Source: Oscillospiraceae bacterium
Lineage (GTDB): Bacteria > Bacillota > Clostridia > Oscillospirales > Ruminococcaceae
Assembly (NCBI GenBank): GCA_022791315.1
Contig: JAAVYW010000051.1
Span: 28,899 to 92,898 of the forward strand
Reading direction: 5' to 3'
Length of the DNA stretch: 64,000 nt
In this document: positions 8,991 through 16,220 of the stretch, one piece after another
How the letters are laid out: each line of letters opens with the position of its first letter
Numbering within the stretch: position 1 is the first letter of the stretch
Program-made: the position numbers and the translations under genes
Notes under the pieces: model-generated
The model's database searches: none
What the model was told of the DNA's origin: nothing
The model's input: only the letters and a program-made list of their open reading frames with translations

Positions 8991-9848
8991 ATGAGTAGCG
9001 AATATGCCCACACGTTGTTTTGGCCGGAGAATGAACCGAATGTTGCCATCCTAATCCCCTATGAAAAGGAGAGGGCATTTTTCAACGAGCTCTCCAACGG
9101 GAACGAAGATTTCCTGGAAGACAGCCTGAGCAGGGAACCCTTTTACACCTCATCCGACGCCGGGTTCGACGTCCTGTCCCAAGACCCGGTCAGGAACGCC
9201 AAGTATCACTTTTACGGGACAGCCACCCTCGCGGCCCGGTATTGCATCCAAAAGGGGATGGGCCAACGCCACGCCCTAAGCCTGGTGAGTTATTACAACC
9301 AAAAGGTGGACCTGCTGAAAACCGAAGACGAGATTGCGGCCCTCCACGCCGAAATGTGCCTGCTGATGTGCCAGGAGATGAAGGAAATCCTCAAGCATAA
9401 GTGCCATTCCAAGATTGTCCGGCAGTGCCTGGACTACATATACGCCCACCTCAGGGAGCGAATCACAGTGGCGGAGGTGAGCGAACACGTGCAGCTCAGT
9501 GAGAGCTACCTCTCCAAGCAGTTTAAAAGCGAAATGGGCATCAGCCTGAGCGAATACATTTTGCGGCAGAAGATTGAGGGGGCAAAGAACCTGCTGTGCT
9601 ATTCCAGGCTCTCCATCGTAGAGATTGGGGAGAGCTTCTGCTTTTCCTCCCAGAGCCACTTCACCCGCATCTTCAAAAAAGAGACCGGCGTCACCCCCCA
9701 CAAGTACCGGGAGATGGCATTCCATTCCAAGTGGGACGCCCCGGATTCTGCCCCCTCCCCTTTAAGCGGGGAAAAACCGGGCAGGCCAGACAACGCCGAA
9801 GGCCCCCCGCCCGGGGGAGAGATTCCAATGCCAGAAAAAGGTGCTTGA
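8991..9848 (+). CDS. AraC-family transcriptional regulator
   Basis: Regulator of 285 residues with an N-terminal sensing region and a C-terminal double helix-turn-helix AraC domain (about residues 145-245: ITVAEVSEHVQLSESYLSKQ, then IVEIGESFCFSSQSHFTRIF, then GVTPHKYREM). The frame is open upstream, but the ATG at 8991 is chosen because AGAGGAGG sits ten bases before it; a closer in-frame ATG directly abuts that site. The C-terminal tail (about 40 residues) is Pro/Gly-rich. It is divergent from the sugar transporter operon and is its likely activator. Confidence 0.9.
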   Translation: MSSEYAHTLFWPENEPNVAILIPYEKERAFFNELSNGNEDFLEDSLSREPFYTSSDAGFDVLSQDPVRNAKYHFYGTATLAARYCIQKGMGQRHALSLVSYYNQKVDLLKTEDEIAALHAEMCLLMCQEMKEILKHKCHSKIVRQCLDYIYAHLRERITVAEVSEHVQLSESYLSKQFKSEMGISLSEYILRQKIEGAKNLLCYSRLSIVEIGESFCFSSQSHFTRIFKKETGVTPHKYREMAFHSKWDAPDSAPSPLSGEKPGRPDNAEGPPPGGEIPMPEKGA

Positions 9849-9927
9849 CAGAGGGCAAGCCAGACGGGTAAAATGGCAGTTATACCAACCGCCTGCATGG
9901 AACTGTGGTGAAAAAGGAGGCCCTAAA

Positions 9928-10944
9928 GTGAAATATGTGCTTTATTCTTCTGCTTATACTGGAAACAGGCCGGGACACGGCGTCAAACGGATGGAATTTG
10001 ATGGAAACACCTTAAAAGAGGCCGGGAACTACGGCCCGGCGGTGAACCCCTCCTATCTCCTTCCAGAACAGGAATTCCTTTACGGGGTAGAGGAGACCGG
10101 GGACGGCGCCGCCATTTTAAAATACCCCTTGGCAGGGGGCGAGGGGAAACGGTATCCCGTCCCCGGCGCCGGGCTCTGCCATCTTGTCCGGTGCGGGAAC
10201 TGCCTCTATGCCTCCGGCTACACAGGCGGCTGCCTGACAGGGCTGCGGGAAGAAACCGGGGAGACAGTGTGCTTTCTCAAGCACGAGGGCAGGGGCGCCA
10301 ACCCGGCCCGCCAGGAGGCCCCTCATGTGCATTCTGCCACCCCCTCGCCGGACGGCAGGCATCTGTTCGTGGCCGATTTGGGGCTCGACCGCCTTTATCA
10401 GTATGACGTGCAGGAAGACGGCGGGCTCACAGGGCACGCCGCCCAGCCCTGGGTTGCCGTCGGCCCCGGCCAAGGCCCCCGGCATTTCCTGTTCCACCCA
10501 AGCGGGAGCTGGCTCTACCTTGTCACCGAGCTGGACAGGTCGCTGCTGGTATACCAGTATGAGGCGGCGGCTTCTGTCCTGAGCTTTGCAGGAGAATACT
10601 CCCTTTCCGAGGAGGGCTGCCCGCCTGGTGCCCTGGCCGCCGACATCCATATCACCGGCAACGGCCGGTATCTCTACGCCTCGGTGCGGGGGGAGGACCG
10701 TATCGTCTGCTTCCGCGTGCTGGCAGAGGGGGGCCGGCTCTCTAAGGTGGGGAGCTACCCCTGTGGAGGCCAGGGCCCCCGTAGCTTTGACTTGAGCCCG
10801 GACGAAAAATACCTGGCCGTCGCAAACCAGCAGAGCGGCACTGTGTCGGTCTTCCCGCTGGACGCCCTGTCCGGCGCACTGGGCGCTTCTGTCGCACAGG
10901 CAGATTTCCCCTCTGTTTCCTGCGTAAAATGGCAGGGAGCATAG
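9928..10944 (+). CDS. Lactonase family protein (seven-bladed beta-propeller)
   Basis: Protein of 338 residues resembling 6-phosphogluconolactonase (Pgl/YbhE type) and related sugar lactonases. Propeller-blade signatures recur: HSATPSPDGRHLFVADLG, ADIHITGNGRYLYASVRGED, and SFDLSPDEKYLAVANQQSG. The start is a GTG with AAAGGAGG seven bases upstream, and translation begins MKYVLYSSAYTGN, as expected for the first strand of this family. It follows the AraC gene on the same strand. With the divergent epimerase, SDR and aldonate-dehydratase genes it could hydrolyse a sugar lactone. Whether the substrate is phosphorylated cannot be told. Confidence 0.85.
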   Translation: MKYVLYSSAYTGNRPGHGVKRMEFDGNTLKEAGNYGPAVNPSYLLPEQEFLYGVEETGDGAAILKYPLAGGEGKRYPVPGAGLCHLVRCGNCLYASGYTGGCLTGLREETGETVCFLKHEGRGANPARQEAPHVHSATPSPDGRHLFVADLGLDRLYQYDVQEDGGLTGHAAQPWVAVGPGQGPRHFLFHPSGSWLYLVTELDRSLLVYQYEAAASVLSFAGEYSLSEEGCPPGALAADIHITGNGRYLYASVRGEDRIVCFRVLAEGGRLSKVGSYPCGGQGPRSFDLSPDEKYLAVANQQSGTVSVFPLDALSGALGASVAQADFPSVSCVKWQGA

Positions 10945-10986
10945 CGCCCCGCTGTCCCCTTAAAGAAAAAAAGCAGCCATGAAAAA

Positions 10987-11038
10987 AGCGGCTGTGTTTG
11001 GCGGTGTTCTTCCGCCAAACGCAGGCCGCTCTTATTTT
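10987..11038 (+). terminator. Rho-independent terminator after the lactonase gene
   Basis: Nested stem: AGCGGC (10987-10992) pairs with GCCGCT (11025-11030), and inside it GTTTGGCGG (10996-11004) pairs with CCGCCAAAC (11012-11020) around a 7-base loop. CTTATTTTT follows. It ends the AraC-lactonase unit. Confidence 0.8.
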
Positions 11039-11154
11039 TCCCATTTTAAGCAAAAAATCACGGGGAAACGGCGTGTGAAAAGGCCGCAAACCGGCGCAAA
11101 AGCAGTGCCCTCGCCCCCAATCCCCCACCGCTTGCCAAGCAAACCATTAGATAC

Positions 11155-11211
11155 TTCCCTTTTGGGAAATATTATATCTACTAATTGTGACTATGATAGC
11201 ACCCTTTTGGG
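11155..11211 (+). promoter_or_regulatory. Two CCCTTTTGGG palindromes upstream of the XRE gene, candidate operators
   Basis: TTCCCTTTTGGGAA (11155-11168) and CCCTTTTGGG (11202-11211) share the same 10-base inverted repeat and lie 44 bases apart in an AT-rich region just upstream of the XRE regulator start. They may be its autoregulatory sites. This is inferred from symmetry and position only. Confidence 0.5.
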
Positions 11212-11244
11212 CATTAGAATAGATACAGATAGGCAGGTGATGGA

Positions 11245-11547
11245 ATGGATGCACAAAAACGAATAAAGCAGCTTTCGGAGGAGCGTGGTTGGACAGACTA
11301 CCGCCTGGCAAAGGAATCGGGCCTTTCCCATTCCACTGTCACAAACATGCTCAACCGGAACAACGCGCCCACCCTCCCCACCCTGGAATCGGTGTGCAAG
11401 GCCTTTGGTATCACCCTTTCCCAGTTCTTCTCCGAGGGAAACGACCCGGCAGGGCTTACCGAGGAACAGCGCATCCTGTTTTCAAAGTGGAGCACCCTAA
11501 CCGATGAACAGAAAAAGGCTCTGCTCGCCCTCATCAACACCATGTAA
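11245..11547 (+). CDS. XRE-family helix-turn-helix regulator
   Basis: Small DNA-binding protein of 100 residues. An HTH_3 domain occupies about residues 4-58 (DYRLAKESGLSHSTVTNMLN, then PTLPTLESVCKAFGITLSQF). The C-terminal LTDEQKKALLALI helix is typical of short SOS/phage-repressor-like XRE proteins common in Clostridia. It is preceded by two CCCTTTTGGG palindromes that could be its operators. No phage genes are nearby, so it is probably a chromosomal regulator. Target genes are unknown. Confidence 0.85.
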   Translation: MDAQKRIKQLSEERGWTDYRLAKESGLSHSTVTNMLNRNNAPTLPTLESVCKAFGITLSQFFSEGNDPAGLTEEQRILFSKWSTLTDEQKKALLALINTM

Positions 11548-11632
11548 AACCGAGAAGCCAGCAGGCCCTAACATAAACTTTTCCCAATCGCTTTGCGAAA
11601 TCCTTCCTACGCTGAAACGGAGGAGGGATTTT

Positions 11633-12157
11633 GTGTTTATTTTGGCCGAAATCGGGAGAATCACAGCCCAGTTGCGCAGGGCGCAGGACCTGTCCCAGCT
11701 CCAAGCCGCGCTTAACGCCCATGTCAGCCTCTCCCGCTGGCAGCAAATCGAGCATGGCTGCCGCAACGCCACCATCGACACCCTGCGCCGCATGGCGGAG
11801 GCCCTCGGTGTCCCCCCGCTGGTGCTGGGCATCCTCTCCTGGAGCGACAGCGAAATCCTGTCCGCCCTCCGGCATCTGCCCCAGGCAAAGCCCTTTCAAA
11901 CCGGGCAAAACATCGCCCTGCTGCGGAAAACCCAGGGCCTTTCCCAGCGCGCCCTGGCCCAAAGGGCCCATGTGAGCGTCTCCCGCCTGCGGGACCTTGA
12001 GCACGGCTGCGCCAATGTCACCATATCGCTTTTGGCGCACATCGCCAAGGGCTTGGGCATATCCCTGCTGGCCCTCTGCGCGCTGGGCCTGTCAGGCGCC
12101 CAGGTCCTGGACATGGTACACCGTGCAAGGGCCGCCGCCCAGATGAAGGCACCCTAA
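11633..12157 (+). CDS. Protein with two tandem XRE helix-turn-helix domains
   Basis: Protein of 174 residues with two HTH_3 domains: about 6-62 (LRRAQDLSQLQAALNAHVS) and about 95-150 (LRKTQGLSQRALAQRAHVS). The two halves are clearly similar to each other (HVSLSRWQQIEHGCRNATI versus HVSVSRLRDLEHGCANVTI), pointing to internal duplication. A GTG start at 11633 is chosen because GGAGGAGGG lies five to six bases before it. The frame is open further upstream, but there it would overlap the preceding XRE gene. A terminator follows at 12250-12288. Function beyond DNA binding is unknown. Confidence 0.8.
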   Translation: MFILAEIGRITAQLRRAQDLSQLQAALNAHVSLSRWQQIEHGCRNATIDTLRRMAEALGVPPLVLGILSWSDSEILSALRHLPQAKPFQTGQNIALLRKTQGLSQRALAQRAHVSVSRLRDLEHGCANVTISLLAHIAKGLGISLLALCALGLSGAQVLDMVHRARAAAQMKAP

Positions 12158-12249
12158 CCAAACACAGCACAGGAATGCCCGGTTTCCCCCAGCCCCCTTC
12201 CTGCGGTTCCCTGCCGCCCGGCCCGCAAGCCCCCATTGCCTCCCCCTGC

Positions 12250-12288
12250 AAGCAGGCAGCCTTGGAACTTCCAGGGCTGCCTGCTTTT
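12250..12288 (+). terminator. Rho-independent terminator after the tandem XRE gene
   Basis: Stem AAGCAGGCAGCC (12250-12261) with GGCTGCCTGCTT (12275-12286), a 13-base loop and a short T run. Confidence 0.8.
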
Positions 12289-12298
12289 CCCTCCCCAT

Positions 12299-12327
12299 TT
12301 GGCAGGAGCGGGGTTGCCGTGTATAAT
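12299..12327 (+). promoter_or_regulatory. Sigma-A promoter of the LytTR/GHKL operon
   Basis: TTGGCA (12299-12304) and TATAAT (12322-12327) with a 17-base spacer, about 107 bases before the response regulator start. Confidence 0.7.
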
Positions 12328-12344
12328 GGGAAGCATAGGCCGCA

Positions 12345-12376
12345 TCTAGTTGCGCGGCCAAACGGTCCAGTTGCGC
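12345..12376 (+). promoter_or_regulatory. Direct repeats spaced 21 bp, candidate LytTR operator
   Basis: TCTAGTTGCGC (12345-12355) and TCCAGTTGCGC (12366-12376) are direct repeats offset by 21 bp. LytTR-domain regulators (AgrA, ComE, PlnC families) bind pairs of about 9-bp direct repeats containing a GTT core at this two-turn spacing. The site lies downstream of the TATAAT promoter and just upstream of a weaker TTGGAG (12385-12390), so a second, activated promoter is possible. Confidence 0.6.
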
Positions 12377-12433
12377 CACAGGCCTTGGAGAAGGGCGCAG
12401 CAGGGCGATAACCTAACATAGAGGGAAACAGAT

Positions 12434-13159
12434 ATGATAACAATTGCTATTTGTGACGACGAAAAAACCGTGCGCACCTATCTGGCGGCGCTGATTCAGG
12501 CGCAGCATCTCCCCTGCCAGGTGGTGGAATATGCCTCTGCCGCCGAGTGCCTGGCCGATTCCCGGCGCATCGACCTGATTTTTCTGGACATTGCGCTGCC
12601 CGCCCCAGGGCCCGATGGGATGGCCCTGGCCCGCAGGCTCCGGGAACAGGGGGAAAGCCCTGTCATCGTCTTTGTCAGCGGGCATGGGGAGTATGTCTAC
12701 GATGCCTTTGACGTAGGGGCCTTTCACTACCTGCTCAAGCCCATTGACGAGGAGAAGTTCTCCCGTGTCCTTGCCCGCGCGGCAGAGCAGGCCCAGGCAG
12801 GGCACGCCCAATCAGGGCAGGAAAAGGGCCGAGCCCTCACCCTGCAGGCCACCGGCACCACCCGCACCATCCCCCTCAGCAGCATCCGCTATATCGAGAG
12901 CAGCAACCACAAGGTGGTGCTCCACCTGCACGGCGGGGAATTTACCTGCTACGCCAAAATCGGGGCCCTGGAACAGGAGCTGGGGGAGCAGTTCTTCCGC
13001 ATCCACAAGGGCTATCTGGTGAACCTCTCCTGCATCGAATCCTATAGCAAAGCCCAGGTCACGCTCACCAGCGGCGAGACGCTCCTCATCTCCAAATACA
13101 AATACCCGGATTTTGTCAAAGCACATCTCCGGTTCCTGAAACGGGGGATGCGCCTATGA
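12434..13159 (+). CDS. LytTR-family response regulator
   Basis: AgrA/LytR-type response regulator of 241 residues. The receiver domain covers about 1-120, with acidic residues CDDE at 7-10, phospho-acceptor Asp52 in FLDIALP, and the KPID lysine motif. The LytTR DNA-binding domain covers about 135-235 (IRYIESSNHKVVLHL, FFRIHKGYLVNLSCIES). Its stop overlaps the kinase start by ATGA. The direct repeats just upstream suggest autoregulation. No AgrB/AgrD peptide genes are present. Confidence 0.93.
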   Translation: MITIAICDDEKTVRTYLAALIQAQHLPCQVVEYASAAECLADSRRIDLIFLDIALPAPGPDGMALARRLREQGESPVIVFVSGHGEYVYDAFDVGAFHYLLKPIDEEKFSRVLARAAEQAQAGHAQSGQEKGRALTLQATGTTRTIPLSSIRYIESSNHKVVLHLHGGEFTCYAKIGALEQELGEQFFRIHKGYLVNLSCIESYSKAQVTLTSGETLLISKYKYPDFVKAHLRFLKRGMRL

Positions 13160-14559
13160 GCAGCGAGAGCTTCCAACTGTTCAGCAGCAGTTTTGTGCCT
13201 GCCTTCCAGCTGTTTTACGCCCTGGCCCTGGCCTGTTTTTTCCGCCCTTTCCTCCCGCAGCCCCGGATAAAAGGGATGGCCATCGTCTCCCTGGCCTATC
13301 TGGCGGCCTTCTTCCTCTGCAATGGTTTCCCGGTCCCCAGGGGCGCCCTGGGCCCCCTCCTGCTGGCGCTGACAGTGGGGCTCTCCAAGCCAGTGGGGAT
13401 TGCCAGGCCCCTGGCCTTCTTCCTCACGCTGCTCTATCTGAGCGCCAAAATCTCCGCCGGCCTGGTGGCCGAGAGCCTCTATTTCCTGGCCGAGCAGCTT
13501 TTCCCCTTTCACCCAGAGCCCATAGAGGGCGTCTATCTGCGGGCCGCCTGGCTCATCACAGCGTTTTTTCTCTCCCATCTGTCCCTGTTTTCCCTGCTGC
13601 TCTGGCTTTTGGCCCGGCAGCTCAAAAGGCGCCGCCTCTCCCTCCACCGGCGGGAGCTGTGCTATATGAGCCTGATTCCGGCGGCAAGCATCCTCTTTGG
13701 GCAGATGGTTTCCAGCCTCCTCTTGGAGGTAAAGGACGGCGTGCTGCTCCAGCTCTATGAGCGGCACCCGGCATTCCTGGGGGTTGTGCCTGCGCTGGCG
13801 CTGCTCTTCTCCCTGGGCTCCCTCCTGGCAATTTCCTTCCGGCAGAGCCTAGAGGCCCTGTTGGAGGAGCGGGAGAGCAGCTTTGTCCAGCGGCAGCAGG
13901 CCGCTGCCATCCGGGACAGAATCCAGGAGGTGGAGGAGTTCTACACCCGTGTCAGAGAGATGAAGCACCAGCTCCGGGGGCACCTCACCGCCATCCGCGG
14001 CCTGGCCCAGCGGGGGGAATACCGCCAGGCGGAGCAGTATATCGCCCGCATGGACGAGAGTATGAGCGGATTTGAACGCACGCTTCAAACCGGGAGCGCC
14101 GTCACCGACGTCATTGTTGACAGCCTGCGGCGGCAGTGCCAGGAGCAGGGCATCGGCTTCTACTCCGAGTTCCATTACCCCTCCGGCGGCCGGTACGACG
14201 CCTTTGACCTGGGCATCATCCTCCACAACCTGCTGCAAAACGCCCTGGAGGCCTGCCAGAACCTGGCGGGGGAGCGGTATATTTCCCTGGCCGGCAGGCG
14301 CCAGGGCCGCTTCTTTCTCATTGAAGTGCAAAACCCCTTTGCCGGGCAACTCGTCCTGGGGGAAAACGGCCTCCCCTCCACCACCAAGGAGGACGCCCTC
14401 CTCCACGGCCTCGGCCTCTCCCAAGTGCGCCGGGAAGCGGAAAAATACACGGGAGAGCTGGAACTCAAAACCGACGGGCAAATCTTCTGCGCCACAGTCC
14501 TGCTGCAAGAGCAGGGCAAACAGAACAGCAACACTGGAAAAGAGGAGTGGAAAAGATGA
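13156..14559 (+). CDS. GHKL-domain sensor histidine kinase
   Basis: AgrC-like membrane kinase, 467 residues. The N-terminal 1-225 contains about six hydrophobic helices. A coiled linker follows, then the dimerisation helix with phospho-accepting His271 in REMKHQLRGHL, and a GHKL ATPase domain with the N-box around Asn362 (HNLLQNALEACQ) and HGLGLSQVRREAEKY. It is translationally coupled to the LytTR regulator upstream and overlaps the DUF6033-like gene downstream. The input signal is unknown. Confidence 0.92.
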   Translation: MSSESFQLFSSSFVPAFQLFYALALACFFRPFLPQPRIKGMAIVSLAYLAAFFLCNGFPVPRGALGPLLLALTVGLSKPVGIARPLAFFLTLLYLSAKISAGLVAESLYFLAEQLFPFHPEPIEGVYLRAAWLITAFFLSHLSLFSLLLWLLARQLKRRRLSLHRRELCYMSLIPAASILFGQMVSSLLLEVKDGVLLQLYERHPAFLGVVPALALLFSLGSLLAISFRQSLEALLEERESSFVQRQQAAAIRDRIQEVEEFYTRVREMKHQLRGHLTAIRGLAQRGEYRQAEQYIARMDESMSGFERTLQTGSAVTDVIVDSLRRQCQEQGIGFYSEFHYPSGGRYDAFDLGIILHNLLQNALEACQNLAGERYISLAGRRQGRFFLIEVQNPFAGQLVLGENGLPSTTKEDALLHGLGLSQVRREAEKYTGELELKTDGQIFCATVLLQEQGKQNSNTGKEEWKR

Positions 14560-15257
14560 ACACCATAGCGACAACTTACACAGCCGGGCCCCGCCGCCGG
14601 ATACCGGCCCATGTCCCCCAGGCCGGCGGCTTTTGGGCGCTGGCTACCCAGGGCCTGGAGGGCAGCCAGGAGGACTACCGGAAACACCTGGAGAACAAAT
14701 ACGGCAAGCTCACCATCCAGGACGTCAGCCGGGACCAGGAGACCCTGACGCAGCTGGGCAAGCGTATGGGCGGCCACGATGTGGTGATAGCCCCTGCCAT
14801 CTTTCAGCAGATGGCCGCCGACCCCAAAACCGCCGCCTACTACGAGGGCAAAATCGACTACTTTTTCCACACCATTGTACCGCAGGAAACGGCAAACTGC
14901 GCGGCCAAGGGCCTGGTCTTCCAGCCCGCGGGGGTTGTCGTCCACAAGGACGGGTCTGTCACCTATCTCTGCGGCTGCAGCGATTCCCCGGAACGGGTGG
15001 CAAAAGTCAACGCCATCAACCGGGCCAGGGACGAAAAGCGGGTTGCCCTGCGCCAGGCCGCCTTGGAGCGGGCCGCCCAGGAGGCGGCAGAGCGCCAGGC
15101 CCTTTGGGCGCAGGCAGCAGAGAAACGGGCGCAGCAGGAGTCCTTTTCCAATATCGGTGTCCTGCTCCACTCCCGGCTGGCAGCAGCCCCCCTCCCCCCC
15201 TTGCCCCAGGCCCTCCCCGCCCCGCAGGAATCCCTGTTTTACTATAATTTGCAATAA
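14556..15257 (+). CDS. DUF6033-like protein of unknown function
   Basis: Protein of 233 residues that I associate with the DUF6033 family found in Clostridia. The core is NKYGKLTIQDVSRDQETL, HDVVIAPAIFQQMAADP, YYEGKIDYFFHTIVPQ and GVVVHKDGSVTYLCGC. An Ala/Arg/Glu-rich helical stretch (about 155-195) and a Pro-rich tail follow. There is no signal peptide and no membrane helix, so it is probably cytosolic. The ATG at 14556 overlaps the kinase stop (ATGA) and follows GAGGAG by eight bases, so it is in the same operon as the two-component system. No biochemical role is known to me. The family name is moderately sure; the function is not. Confidence 0.7.
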   Translation: MNTIATTYTAGPRRRIPAHVPQAGGFWALATQGLEGSQEDYRKHLENKYGKLTIQDVSRDQETLTQLGKRMGGHDVVIAPAIFQQMAADPKTAAYYEGKIDYFFHTIVPQETANCAAKGLVFQPAGVVVHKDGSVTYLCGCSDSPERVAKVNAINRARDEKRVALRQAALERAAQEAAERQALWAQAAEKRAQQESFSNIGVLLHSRLAAAPLPPLPQALPAPQESLFYYNLQ

Positions 15258-15272
15258 GGAAGGAGCATAACA

Positions 15273-16160
15273 ATGGACAACACAATTGGCATCCGCTGGC
15301 AGCCCGGCCTTGCCTCCCTCCCCCAGCCGCAGCAGAGCCGCCCCCTGGAGAGCTTCCTCAGCCTGGTGGCAGAGGGGGTGGGGCAGGTGCAGGGCGGGGA
15401 AAAGGTAGAACCCGCCACCCTGGAGGAGCAGCTAAAGGCCAAGTACCCCGGCCTGGCCTACCATGTCTTTGACGGCAGCAGCCACTACTGGCGCACCCGC
15501 AATGACTATCCCCATCACCTGCTCTATCAGCAGGACACCGACCCCGCTGCGCTGGAAAACTGGCGCCCCACCGGCGCCAACCCCTTCTACGGCTCGGTAG
15601 ACGGCAAATTCATCGCCCCCAAGGAGATTCACGCCCTGGGCAACGTGCCCCCCGGCAGCAAGGCGGTGGTGATTCACCCCAAGGTACAGGAGCGCATGGA
15701 GCGGGAGCCGGGCTACGCCCAGGAAATCATGGAACGCATCGACACCTGGTTTGCCTTTGACGTTGCCCGCAACGAGGCCAGCCACCCCGGCTCCACAGTG
15801 GGCATGTGCCAGTCGGTGGCAATCGGGGAAGACGGCAGCATCGTCAATGCCCAGTCCTCCTCCAGCGGCGGGGAAATCACCTACAGCAGCGACGAAATGG
15901 TACGGGCCTACTACCTGCGCCTGGCCAAGCAGGCCGATTTCCTGCGCATGGTCGCCAAGGAACAGCGGGAAGAGCAGCTCCTGCTCCGGGCCGCCTCCCA
16001 GCGCCTGGCTGTTTCCCCGGCCAAGGCCCAGCTGGCAGCCATGTTAAGCGGCCAGAACCTCTCTGAGATTTTCGGCCCCACCCTTGCCGGCGTCCCCACC
16101 GAAACCATCCTCTCCATGGCCCAGCGCGAGGCCTGGGGGACGGCCAGTGCAGCCTGGTGA
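15273..16160 (+). CDS. Hypothetical protein, distant paralogue of the preceding DUF6033-like protein
   Basis: Protein of 295 residues with no family I recognise by name. The central region lines up by eye with the upstream protein: AVVIHPKVQERMEREPGYA against DVVIAPAIFQQMAADPKTA, then MERIDTWFAFDV against YEGKIDYFFHTI, then QSVAIGEDGSIVNAQ against GVVVHKDGSVTYLCG. A charged helical segment (about 215-250) follows, as in the neighbour. It starts 16 bases after the DUF6033-like stop behind AAGGAAGGAG and is the last gene before a strong terminator. It is probably cytosolic. The pair probably works with, or under the control of, the two-component system. Confidence 0.65.
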   Translation: MDNTIGIRWQPGLASLPQPQQSRPLESFLSLVAEGVGQVQGGEKVEPATLEEQLKAKYPGLAYHVFDGSSHYWRTRNDYPHHLLYQQDTDPAALENWRPTGANPFYGSVDGKFIAPKEIHALGNVPPGSKAVVIHPKVQERMEREPGYAQEIMERIDTWFAFDVARNEASHPGSTVGMCQSVAIGEDGSIVNAQSSSSGGEITYSSDEMVRAYYLRLAKQADFLRMVAKEQREEQLLLRAASQRLAVSPAKAQLAAMLSGQNLSEIFGPTLAGVPTETILSMAQREAWGTASAAW

Positions 16161-16176
16161 CAGCCCCCCTTTTTCC

Positions 16177-16213
16177 AAAAACCCCCATCCCCTGCACAGG
16201 GATGGGGGTTTTT
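16177..16213. terminator. Bidirectional terminator between the LytTR operon and the LysR gene
   Basis: A perfect 15-bp stem (16177-16191 with 16199-16213) rich in C/G, with A and T tracts on its two outer sides and a 7-base loop. It can stop transcription from both convergent units. Confidence 0.9.
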
Positions 16214-16220
16214 CCTACCC

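Noticed and set aside
10979..11266. Plus-strand frame of 95 codons over the terminator after the lactonase
   Set aside because: It reads through a strong terminator and palindromes, has no ribosome site, and overlaps the XRE start.
11245..12157. Prophage or defence island around the XRE genes
   Set aside because: No integrase, structural, nuclease or toxin genes lie nearby. Neighbours are metabolic and signalling genes.
12434..14559. Full Agr peptide quorum-sensing locus
   Set aside because: The regulator and kinase are Agr-like, but no AgrB or AgrD gene is present on either side.
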